DNA of 64,000 bases from Gemmatimonadota bacterium. Lineage in GTDB: Bacteria; Gemmatimonadota; Gemmatimonadetes; Gemmatimonadales; GWC2-71-9. The position numbers and the translations under genes were made by a program. Below the pieces are notes generated by a model, which was not told the DNA's origin, made no database searches, and worked only from the letters and a program-made list of their open reading frames with translations. This document shows positions 40,895 to 48,258 of the stretch, piece after piece. Positions within the stretch are counted from its first letter, which is position 1, and each line of letters begins with the position of its first letter. The stretch covers positions 200,487-264,486 of the forward strand of contig PNAE01000004.1 of assembly GCA_003169895.1 (NCBI GenBank), read 5' to 3'.

Positions 40895-41323
40895 ATGGAT
40901 CGCACGGGAACCGCGCGCTGGGAAGGTGATCTCAAGCAGGGCAGCGGGAAGTTGCGCCTCGGCAGCGGCGCGTTCGAGGGGGCGTACTCGTTCGGGACAC
41001 GTTTCGAAAACGCCCCCGGGACCAACCCCGAGGAGCTGATTGCCGCCGCTCACGCGGCGTGTTTCTCAATGGCGTTCGCTGCGGGACTCTCGCAGGCCGG
41101 GTTTGTACCGCGCAGCGTCGAGACCACCGCGACCGTCCATCTCGACAAGGGTGCCGGCGGCTTCGCGATTGCGGGCATCGATCTCGCGACGCGTGCGGAC
41201 GTGCCGGGTATCTCCGAGGAGCTGCTCCGAAAGACCGCCGAAGACGCCAAGGCTGGGTGCCCGGTGTCCAAGGCGTTGGCCGCTGTTCCGATCAAATTGC
41301 AGTTGGACCTTGGCGGCCACTGA
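40895..41323 (+). CDS. OsmC/Ohr family peroxidase
   Basis: 142 residues, 17 bases after the basic protein. OsmC-type thiol peroxidases reduce organic hydroperoxides. The two redox Cys are present: HAACFSMAF near residue 56 and AGCPVSKAL near residue 123. GTNPEELIAAAHAAC is the family signature; the active-site Arg and Glu of the N-terminal half are plausible but not certain. OsmC is favoured over Ohr from the EGAYSFGTRFE region. Cytoplasmic. Confidence 0.88.
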   Translation: MDRTGTARWEGDLKQGSGKLRLGSGAFEGAYSFGTRFENAPGTNPEELIAAAHAACFSMAFAAGLSQAGFVPRSVETTATVHLDKGAGGFAIAGIDLATRADVPGISEELLRKTAEDAKAGCPVSKALAAVPIKLQLDLGGH

Positions 41324-41468
41324 TCGCGTTTGTGGACAGCGTGCAGGGACGTGCAGGAAAGTGTCTCGCTGGAGACGCCTTCCTGCCCGCGGCCAGCCGA
41401 AGCTCACCGCCAAGAACACTGCGACGTTCCGGGTCGTAACGTTCGGCGAGCCTACCGCTAGACCCAGC

Positions 41469-41483
41469 TAGCCCTTAGGGTTA
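41469..41483 (+). promoter_or_regulatory. Candidate CsoR-type operator, site 1
   Basis: TAGCCCTTAGGGTTA is a near-palindrome with CCC/GGG half-sites flanked by TA, ending 6 bases before the ATG at 41490. It resembles G-tract operators bound by CsoR/RcnR repressors, and a CsoR-family gene lies at 50672. A related dyad occurs at 47712-47728. No binding data. Confidence 0.4.
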
Positions 41484-41489
41484 CCGGTT

Positions 41490-41873
41490 ATGCTGACTCG
41501 GCTGCAGGGCGACGTGACATCGGCGATTTGCCGCGCGCTGGCCGGCGTGGCGCTATTCGCCCAGGTGTTGATGGTGTTCGCCCCGCTGGCGGAACTACGC
41601 AACAGCGCCGGACCCATTAGCGTGCTCGCCGCCGGCATCACGACGCCGACCGCAGCTACGCTCGCGGCGCCGCACGATCGCGCGCCGCCACACAACCCCT
41701 CGACCTGTCCCGCCTGCATCGCGCAGTCCCTGCACGCGCGCGTCGAGGCGAGCGTTCGTCTCCCGACCCTGGCCGTTGCGGAACAGGCTCCCACTGATCG
41801 GCGCACCGCCACTCTCCGGCACCGCGAACCGCCCTCCGCTCATCATTCCCGTGCGCCTCCCATCGTAAGCTGA
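41490..41873 (+). CDS. Small secreted Cys-pair protein, DUF2946-like
   Basis: 127 residues. An N-terminal hydrophobic segment (ALAGVALFAQVLMVFAPL) suggests export. Later comes a metal-ligand-like cluster, PHNPSTCPACIAQSLHARVE (about 67-86), with CPAC plus His, then a His/Arg-rich tail (ATLRHREPPSAHHSRAPP). This resembles DUF2946-type proteins found beside metal receptors. It directly precedes the efflux genes. A periplasmic metal-binding or sensing role is an inference. Confidence 0.55.
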   Translation: MLTRLQGDVTSAICRALAGVALFAQVLMVFAPLAELRNSAGPISVLAAGITTPTAATLAAPHDRAPPHNPSTCPACIAQSLHARVEASVRLPTLAVAEQAPTDRRTATLRHREPPSAHHSRAPPIVS

Positions 41874-41922
41874 CGCGTTACTCGTAGTCGAGCTGCGCCC
41901 GTGTGGGCCGGCTTGCGTCCCT

Positions 41923-41928
41923 TACAAT
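41923..41928 (+). promoter_or_regulatory. -10-like box before the outer-membrane efflux gene
   Basis: TACAAT ends 8 bases before the ATG at 41937. No good -35 was identified. If active, it would start a leaderless mRNA for the czcCBA-like operon. Confidence 0.35.
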
Positions 41929-41936
41929 GGAACCGC

Positions 41937-43307
41937 ATGCGATACCTATTCTGCGCCTGCACGCTGGCGATCCTCGCCCGTGCGGCGTCGAGCCAGCAGC
42001 CAGGTCAGACGATCGGCCGGGCTGCCATCGCGCCGCCGCCTGAGGTGGCGGTGCCGCCGGAGTGCATCCTGGCCGGCGTTCCGCAATCAACCGCGCGTCC
42101 GGATGATTCATTGTGTGTCACGCGCGCGAGTGCGGTGGCGCGTGCCGTGATCGCCAATCCGCAGCTGCAGGTAGCGGGGGCCCAAGCGCAACAGGCTCGC
42201 GCTCGCAAGGTCCAGGGCGTCGCGCTTCCCGATCCGACCTTCGCCGCGGAGTGGGATAACTCACCGGCGCCGTTCGGGATCGGCGGCGCCAACGGTCGGA
42301 TTCTCGGCGCGTCGATCACGGTGCCGTTCGTCGACAAGTTCCGACTCAATGGCCGGATCGGTACCGCCGGGATTCACCAGAGCGAATTCGATTCGGTGAC
42401 GGTGCGGCAATCGGTCACGTCGCAGACCCTGCAGACCTACGATTCGCTGCTTTCAGCCCTGCGCCATCAGGTCAACCTTCGTCAGGCCGATTCACTGGCG
42501 CGCGATTTCGCGACCAAGACTCGGGCGCGCTTCGACGCCGGCACCGTGGCACGCCTCGACGTCGTGAATGCCGACGTTGCGGTGGGCCAGGTCGGCACCC
42601 AGATCATCGCTAACGAGCGCGACATCGCCAACGCGCGCGCGGCGCTCAACCGCCTGCTCGGCCGTCGGCTCGGCGCCCCGCTCGCCACCGCCGATTCGCT
42701 CTACGTACCGGCGCCGCTTCCCGACTTGGCGGTCGTCGAAGCGGCAGCACTGCGCCATCGTTCCGAGCTGGCGTCGCTCGAGAGCCAGCGCACCGGCGCA
42801 CGGGCGACCACGCAGCTGGCGCGCGAGTTCTGGTACCCTGATCTGTCCATCGGCGTGGCTCGCGATTACCTGGCGGATCCCACGCCGGGCTATCTCACCA
42901 CGACGATCTCGTTCCCGATTCCCTTGCTGTACTGGAATCACAGCAAGGGCGAGATCGCCCAGGACAGGTACCGGGAGGACGAACTGGCGGCGGCTTACCG
43001 CGATACGGAGGCTGCGGTCGGCCAGGACGTACGCGTTGCCTACGGCGCGGCGTTTACCGCGCTGCGCCAGGCGGTATACATCCGCGACCAGCTGCTGCCG
43101 GCCGCGCGGCAGGCTTATCGCATTGCCGCCGCGAGCTATGGGTTGGGTGGATCGTCGGCGCTCGAGGTCAACGCCGCGCGAGTTGCGCTGCTCGACGCCG
43201 AGAGCCAGTACACGGATGCCCTCGCGGCAGCAACCAGTGCGCGGGCCGATCTCGAGCGGGCGGTTGCCATGCCGCTCGCGACGTTCGCCGCCGGAGGTTC
43301 CCAATGA
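41937..43307 (+). CDS. czcC: Outer-membrane efflux channel (CzcC/CusC-like, TolC family)
   Basis: 456 residues from ATG 41937, with signal peptide RYLFCACTLAILARAASSQ. Two TolC-type repeats of long helices: about 60-260 (AVARAVIANPQLQVAGAQA, QVNLRQADSLARDFATKTR) and about 265-450 (LPDLAVVEAAALRHRSELA), with barrel strands between. No lipobox, unlike many CusC proteins. Forms the outer-membrane exit of a tripartite pump with the next two genes, which overlap in turn by 4 bases. Length and order match CzcC/CusC families. Confidence 0.88.
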   Translation: MRYLFCACTLAILARAASSQQPGQTIGRAAIAPPPEVAVPPECILAGVPQSTARPDDSLCVTRASAVARAVIANPQLQVAGAQAQQARARKVQGVALPDPTFAAEWDNSPAPFGIGGANGRILGASITVPFVDKFRLNGRIGTAGIHQSEFDSVTVRQSVTSQTLQTYDSLLSALRHQVNLRQADSLARDFATKTRARFDAGTVARLDVVNADVAVGQVGTQIIANERDIANARAALNRLLGRRLGAPLATADSLYVPAPLPDLAVVEAAALRHRSELASLESQRTGARATTQLAREFWYPDLSIGVARDYLADPTPGYLTTTISFPIPLLYWNHSKGEIAQDRYREDELAAAYRDTEAAVGQDVRVAYGAAFTALRQAVYIRDQLLPAARQAYRIAAASYGLGGSSALEVNAARVALLDAESQYTDALAAATSARADLERAVAMPLATFAAGGSQ

Positions 43308-44458
43308 TCCGCGTCACTTCACGCCGGCTGACGGTGCTGGTTATCGCCGCCGCTATCACGCTCCCTGCCTGTGGTCGCAAGGCTGATTCCGAACCTGCGG
43401 CGAGCACATCGAACGACAGCAGCGTTACGGTGACGGCGGCGCAGCGCGGCCAGATCCAGACAGAAAAGGTCGTGCGGCGGAGTTTCAACCCGACCATCGT
43501 CACGACCGGTACCGTGAACTTCAACGGCGATCGTTCGACGTCCGTCATTCCCGCGATCTCCGGGCCCGTGTCGCGCATTCTCGTGGAACCGGGCGACTCG
43601 GTCAGGCCGGGGCAGCCGTTGGCGATGGTTGCGTCACCCGACTTTGCCGCCGACGTCGCAGCGTACCGCAAGGCGGAGACGGCCTGGCACAACGCGCAAC
43701 GCATCGCAACGCTCGACGAAAAGCTGTTTGCCAGCGACGCGCTGGCGCGTGCCCAGTTGGACCAGGCACAGAGCGACCTGGCCGCGGCCGAGGCGGATCG
43801 CGAGGCGGCGCTGCTCCAATTGGGCGCGCTCGGTATCGACTCCACATCGATCGACGCGATTCGGCAGGGCCGGCAGGTGCCCGGCGGACAGGCCGCGGTT
43901 CGTGCGCCGATCGCCGGGGTCGTTGTGGAGAAACTGATCAATCCGGGCCAACTGCTACAGGCCGGTAGCGCACCGGCGTTCACCATCGCCGACCTGTCGA
44001 CCGTGTGGGTGATGGGCAACGTATTTGAAAGCATGATCGGGTCGGTGTTCAAGGGTGATCCCGTCACGATCACCACGGACGTCTCAAGTGATTCATTCCC
44101 CGGCCGAGTGGACAACGTCGGCGCGGTGGTCGATCCCGCCAGCAAGGCGACACAGGTCCGCATCGTCGTGCCGAATCCCAAACGGGTGCTGAAGCAGAAC
44201 ATGCTGGTCACCGTGACAATCCGCAGCTCGCGGCCGCGCACCGGCATTCTGATTTCGGTCTCGGCGGTATTGCGCGACGACGAAAACCTTCCCTACGTCT
44301 ACCTCGCGAGCGGCAGCGATTCCACCCGGTTCCTTCGCCGCCGGATCACGCTCGGCGACCGGGTGGGCGATGAATACCCGGTGAATGCCGGCCTTGTCGT
44401 GGGCGACGTGGTGGTGACGCAGGGTGCGTTGTACCTCGAAGAGGCAGGTTCGCAATGA
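43304..44458 (+). CDS. czcB: Membrane-fusion subunit of RND metal efflux (CzcB/CusB-like)
   Basis: 384 residues. Lipoprotein signal ending LPAC (Cys about 25). Order: barrel-sandwich half (GPVSRILVEPGDSVRPGQPLAMV), an alpha-hairpin (about 108-180, with ETAWHNAQRIATLDEKLFA), the second half (AAVRAPIAGVVVEKLINPGQLLQAG), then beta-barrel and membrane-proximal domains. Periplasmic adaptor between the RND pump and outer channel. No Met-rich Cu-binding motif at the N-terminus and no His-rich extension. Overlaps both neighbours. Confidence 0.88.
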   Translation: MIRVTSRRLTVLVIAAAITLPACGRKADSEPAASTSNDSSVTVTAAQRGQIQTEKVVRRSFNPTIVTTGTVNFNGDRSTSVIPAISGPVSRILVEPGDSVRPGQPLAMVASPDFAADVAAYRKAETAWHNAQRIATLDEKLFASDALARAQLDQAQSDLAAAEADREAALLQLGALGIDSTSIDAIRQGRQVPGGQAAVRAPIAGVVVEKLINPGQLLQAGSAPAFTIADLSTVWVMGNVFESMIGSVFKGDPVTITTDVSSDSFPGRVDNVGAVVDPASKATQVRIVVPNPKRVLKQNMLVTVTIRSSRPRTGILISVSAVLRDDENLPYVYLASGSDSTRFLRRRITLGDRVGDEYPVNAGLVVGDVVVTQGALYLEEAGSQ

Positions 44459-47400
44459 GCGAGACAGCACCACCGCCCGGGAGTGCTGGCACGGAGCCCG
44501 CGGCCGAGGTGACCAGCACGCGGCATTCAGTCATCCACCAGTTGGTGAGCGTGGCGCTGCACCAGCCATTGCTGGTCCTGACGGCAAGCGTTGTCGCGGC
44601 CGCAGTCGGTGTATGGTCGTTCTCGCGACTTCCGGTCGACGCCTATCCCGACATTTCACCGCCCCGGGTCGGCATCATCACCCAGTGGCCGGGCCGGGCG
44701 GCGGAGGAAGTCGAGCGGCTGATTACCGTGCCGATTGAAACCGAGATGAACGGTTTGCCGAACGTGGAAGTCCTCCGGTCGGTGTCGTTCTTCGGCCTGT
44801 CGTCGGTGGACGTGATCTTCAAGGATGGCACTGACAACTATTTCGCGCGGGAACAGGCGTTCGAGCGATTGAGCGGCGTGAGTCTTCCGGACGGTGTGAG
44901 CGCGGAGATCGAACCCCTGTTCTCGCCATCAGGCCTGGTGTACCGCTATGTGCTCGACTCCCCGGACCGCAACGCGATGGAACTCAAGACCATCAACGAC
45001 TGGATTCTGTCCAAGGCCTACAAATCGGTGCCGGGGGTGGCGGACATGTCGGGCTTCGGCGGCCCGACCATGCAGTACCAGGTTCTGGTCGATCCGGTCA
45101 AGCTCGCCGGGACCGGGTTGTCGGTGTCGGACGTGGTCACCGCGCTCGGCAACAACAATGCCAACGCCGGCGGCGGGTTCTACTCCGAGGGCGGCCAGTT
45201 CTACTACGTGCGCGGCCTGGGCCGGTTGACCCGGCCAGAAGACATCGAGAGCGTGGTCCTGGCAGTGCGCAATGGCACGCCGGTATTGGTGCGTGATGTC
45301 GGCCGGGTGGAAATCGGCAACGCGCCGCGCACAGGTGTGTTCGGCTTCAACGATCGCCTCGACGCGGTCGAGGGCGTCATCCTGATGCGCACCGGCGAGC
45401 AGGCGCAGACCGTGCTCAAGGGGGTTGAGCGGAAGACCGCGGAATTGAATCAGTCGGTGCTGCCGAGGGACGTGAAGATCCACCCGTTTTACGACCGGAG
45501 TGATCTGATCCACCTCACCACGCGCACGGTGGAGGACAACCTGGCCCGCGGCATCGTGCTGGTGATCGCGGTGCTGATCTTCTTCCTGTTTGACGTCCGG
45601 TCCGGCCTGATCGTCGCCGTGACCATCCCGTTGTCGCTGCTGTTCGCCTTCATCTGCCTCGACCTGCGCCACATCCCGGCCAACCTGCTGTCGATTGGCG
45701 CCATCGACTTCGGCATTCTGGTGGATGGTGCGGTGGTGATGGTGGAGAACATCCACCGCAGCCTGGCGCGACGACATGGTACCGCGTACTCGATCAACGC
45801 GGTAATCGTCGAGGCGGCCTCCGAGGTCGACCGCCCGATCGTATACGCGGTCGCGATCATCGTGGCGGGTTTCCTGCCGATCTACGTCCTTTCCGGACCG
45901 TCGGGCCGGCTGTTCCGGCCGATGGCCGACACCATGATCTACGCATTGCTCGGTTCCCTGGTGCTGGCGCTGACCACACTTCCGGTGCTGTGCGCCCTGG
46001 TCCTCCGGACCGGCGTCACCGAGCGGCGCAACGTGGCCTTCGAGTGGATCCGGGCGCAGTACACGCGAGTGCTCGATCGTTGTCTGGCGCGTCCTCGGCT
46101 GACTGTGCTGGCGAGTGTCGCGGTATTTGGTTCGTCGCTGCTGCTTACCACGCGCATCGGCTCGGAATTCATGCCCCACCTCGACGAAGGAGCGCTCTGG
46201 GTCCGGGCGACGATGCCGTCGACCATCTCACTCGAGGAATCGGCGAAGCTGGCTCCGGAGATCCGGGCGATCCTGCGTCAGTTCCCCGAGGTGACCGACG
46301 TGGGGTCCGAGCATGGGCGGCCGGATGACGGCAGCGACCCGACTGGCTTCTTCAACATGGAGTTCTACGTCGGGCTCACGCCATATCGCGAATGGAAAGG
46401 GCCATACCACGACAAGTCCGGGCTGATCGCGGCGGTAAACCAGAAGCTGCAGCGGTTCCCGGGGGTGGCGTTCATGTACACGCAGCCCGCCGAGGACGCG
46501 GTGGACGAGGCAGAGACCGGACTCAAGAGTTCGCTGGCGGTGAAGATCTTCGGCACAGACCTGCAGGTGCTGGAGGACAAGGCCAGGGCGATCCAGAACG
46601 TGCTCAATCACGTGCGCGGGATTTCGCGGCTCACCCTGGTGCACGAACTCGGGCAGCCCAGCCTCACGGTGCAGATCGATCGCGCCCGGATCGCGCGCTA
46701 TGGCATCAACACGAGCGACGTCAACAGCCTGATCGAATCGGCGGTGGGTGGTGTCGCCGCGACGCAGGTGGTGCAGGGGGAGAAGCTGTTCGATCTGGTG
46801 GTGCGGTTGCAACCGCAATTCCGCGAGACGCCGGAGCAGATCGGCGCCATCCTGGTCGCGACGCCGGACGGCCAGCAAGTGCCCTTGCGCGAACTGGCCG
46901 CGATTCAGGTGTCGAGCGGCGCGTCGTACATCTATCGGGAGGACAATTCGCGCTACATCGGCGTGCAGTACGCCGTCGAGGGGCGCGACCTGGCCGGCGC
47001 AGTCGAGGATGCGCAGCGGCAGGTCGCTGCCGCCGTCAGGGTACCGGCCGGATATCGCATCGTGTGGGGCGGCGAGTACCAGGAGTACACCGCTTCGCGC
47101 GGACAGCTGGCGATCGTATTGCCGCTCACAATCGCGCTGATCTTCGTGCTGCTGTTCGCGCTGTATCGCAACTTCACCTTCCCGATCATCACGGTAGTGG
47201 GCGTGGTATTGTCGGCGCCGGTTGGTGGATTGCTGGCGCTGGAGCTCACCGGCACGCCGTTCTCGGTATCATCAGGGATCGGGTTTCTCGCGTTGTTCGG
47301 CGTGTCGGTGCAGACGGCGGTAGTGTTCATCTCGTATGTCAACGAACTGCGCCTGCAAGGCATGACGATCGATGCCGCCGTGCGCGACTCGGCACTGGCT

Positions 47401-47607
47401 CGTCTCCGCCCCATCATGATGACAGCGCTCGTAGCCGCCCTCGGCCTGTTGCCGGCTGCGTTGTCGACCGGCGTGGGCTCAGATTCGCAGCGACCGTTCG
47501 CGCTGGTGATCGTGGGAGGATTGTTCTCGCGGCTGCTGATTTCGGTGTTCCTGATGCCGGTGCTGTACGTCGGGACGGCAAGGGCGGGGGACCGGCTGGA
47601 GGTCTGA
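44455..47607 (+). CDS. czcA: Heavy-metal RND efflux pump (CzcA-like)
   Basis: 1050 residues, full-length HME-RND protein with twelve membrane helices. Proton-driven export of metal ions from periplasm or cytoplasm. The fourth-helix relay reads DFGILVDGAVVMVEN, giving Asp418, Asp424 and Glu431, the pattern of Zn/Co/Cd pumps rather than the CusA Cu/Ag pattern. N-terminal PVDAYPDISPPRVGIIT and internal GLPNVEVLRS are typical. A Cys-rich or Met-rich copper pathway was not noticed. ATGA overlap with czcB. An inverted repeat follows. Confidence 0.92.
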   Translation: MSETAPPPGSAGTEPAAEVTSTRHSVIHQLVSVALHQPLLVLTASVVAAAVGVWSFSRLPVDAYPDISPPRVGIITQWPGRAAEEVERLITVPIETEMNGLPNVEVLRSVSFFGLSSVDVIFKDGTDNYFAREQAFERLSGVSLPDGVSAEIEPLFSPSGLVYRYVLDSPDRNAMELKTINDWILSKAYKSVPGVADMSGFGGPTMQYQVLVDPVKLAGTGLSVSDVVTALGNNNANAGGGFYSEGGQFYYVRGLGRLTRPEDIESVVLAVRNGTPVLVRDVGRVEIGNAPRTGVFGFNDRLDAVEGVILMRTGEQAQTVLKGVERKTAELNQSVLPRDVKIHPFYDRSDLIHLTTRTVEDNLARGIVLVIAVLIFFLFDVRSGLIVAVTIPLSLLFAFICLDLRHIPANLLSIGAIDFGILVDGAVVMVENIHRSLARRHGTAYSINAVIVEAASEVDRPIVYAVAIIVAGFLPIYVLSGPSGRLFRPMADTMIYALLGSLVLALTTLPVLCALVLRTGVTERRNVAFEWIRAQYTRVLDRCLARPRLTVLASVAVFGSSLLLTTRIGSEFMPHLDEGALWVRATMPSTISLEESAKLAPEIRAILRQFPEVTDVGSEHGRPDDGSDPTGFFNMEFYVGLTPYREWKGPYHDKSGLIAAVNQKLQRFPGVAFMYTQPAEDAVDEAETGLKSSLAVKIFGTDLQVLEDKARAIQNVLNHVRGISRLTLVHELGQPSLTVQIDRARIARYGINTSDVNSLIESAVGGVAATQVVQGEKLFDLVVRLQPQFRETPEQIGAILVATPDGQQVPLRELAAIQVSSGASYIYREDNSRYIGVQYAVEGRDLAGAVEDAQRQVAAAVRVPAGYRIVWGGEYQEYTASRGQLAIVLPLTIALIFVLLFALYRNFTFPIITVVGVVLSAPVGGLLALELTGTPFSVSSGIGFLALFGVSVQTAVVFISYVNELRLQGMTIDAAVRDSALARLRPIMMTALVAALGLLPAALSTGVGSDSQRPFALVIVGGLFSRLLISVFLMPVLYVGTARAGDRLEV

Positions 47608-47617
47608 ACCGAACGAA

Positions 47618-47699
47618 GGAGAGACGAGAGACGAGAGAAGTGGAGCCGACTGAACGCGCATGACACTGCGCATCGGGTCGTCTCGTCTCTCGTCTCTCC
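47618..47699. repeat. 19-bp perfect inverted repeat of GAGACGA units
   Basis: Bases 47618-47636 (ggagagacgagagacgaga) are exactly reverse-complementary to 47681-47699; the arms consist of overlapping gagacga units and enclose 44 bases. It begins 10 bases after the czcA stop and may protect or end the operon mRNA. Like the 7056-7188 repeat, it is low-complexity and palindromic. Confidence 0.85.
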
Positions 47700-47711
47700 A
47701 TGTGCGGTGAC

Positions 47712-47728
47712 ATAACACCAGGGGTTAT
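47712..47728 (+). promoter_or_regulatory. Candidate CsoR-type operator, site 2
   Basis: ATAACACCAGGGGTTAT is a pseudo-palindrome (ATAAC/GTTAT around CC/GG), extended by ggtga on the left and tcacc on the right. It lies 18 bases upstream of the -35 at 47747 and resembles site 1 at 41469. Could alternatively bind another metal regulator. Confidence 0.4.
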
Positions 47729-47746
47729 CACCGCTGCACCGCGGTA

Positions 47747-47774
47747 TTGACGGGGGTGAGCCAGCCGATAAGAT
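47747..47774 (+). promoter_or_regulatory. Candidate promoter of the TonB-receptor/CsoR unit
   Basis: TTGACG (47747-47752), 16-base spacer, TAAGAT (47769-47774): the best -35/-10 match seen in the window. Expected initiation is within about 3 bases of the ATG at 47784, so the first mRNA would be nearly leaderless. Confidence 0.5.
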
Positions 47775-47783
47775 TGGCGTGAC

Positions 47784-48119
47784 ATGATCGCCAGAGCGTC
47801 GCACCCGATTCGCGCTGTCGTAGCGCTCGCGCTGTTCGCCACGAGCGGGGGCGGCGTGCAATTGGTCGATGCGCTGCTGTTCCACAGCCGGCCCGAGCGC
47901 CCCGACGCGGTGCGCGTGAATGCCGGCGACCATTGCCATGCGGAGCGCTGCGAGCTGGGCGCGCCGATCGTCTCGCCGCCACCACCTGCGCTCGCGATGG
48001 GCGCCGGCCGGCTCGAACCACCGTCCCACCGAACCATCGCATTGGTCCCCGCCGATGCCCCTCGTAACGCCGTTGTTGCCGGACCCCTCGGGTCCCGCGC
48101 CCCGCCAGTTCGTTCCTGA
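47784..48119 (+). CDS. Small secreted His/Cys protein
   Basis: 111 residues. An N-terminal hydrophobic segment (AVVALALFATSGGGVQLVDAL) suggests export. Near residue 50 lies GDHCHAERCELGAP, with two His and two Cys in ten residues, a plausible metal site. The C-terminal half is Pro/Arg/Ala-rich. Not a family I can name. Its position after a dyad and promoter, and before a TonB receptor, parallels the 41490 gene at the other side of the pump. Confidence 0.5.
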   Translation: MIARASHPIRAVVALALFATSGGGVQLVDALLFHSRPERPDAVRVNAGDHCHAERCELGAPIVSPPPPALAMGAGRLEPPSHRTIALVPADAPRNAVVAGPLGSRAPPVRS

Positions 48120-48143
48120 CTCCCGACAACACATAGACGCGGT

Positions 48144-48164
48144 CACGCGCTGATCAAGCGCGTG
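48144..48164 (+). other. 8-bp hairpin in the leader of the TonB receptor
   Basis: cacgcgct (48144-48151) pairs with agcgcgtg (48157-48164) around a 5-base loop. No T-run follows. It is in the 139-base gap between the small His/Cys gene and the receptor gene and might be an attenuator or merely chance in GC-rich DNA. Confidence 0.25.
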
Positions 48165-48258
48165 GCATCGAGCCTTCCGGCGCAACCATGCGCGTGGATC
48201 CGCTCCTCTCCAGCGCACCGCTGCGTCGGAGGCTCACCCCTGCCTGACGGAGTTCGGA

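Noticed and set aside
41923-47607. Copper/silver CusCBA assignment
   Set aside because: The fourth-helix relay is of the Asp/Asp/Glu Czc type, no Met-rich copper motif was seen in the adaptor, and the linked repressor lacks Cys. Left as Czc-like with the metal open.
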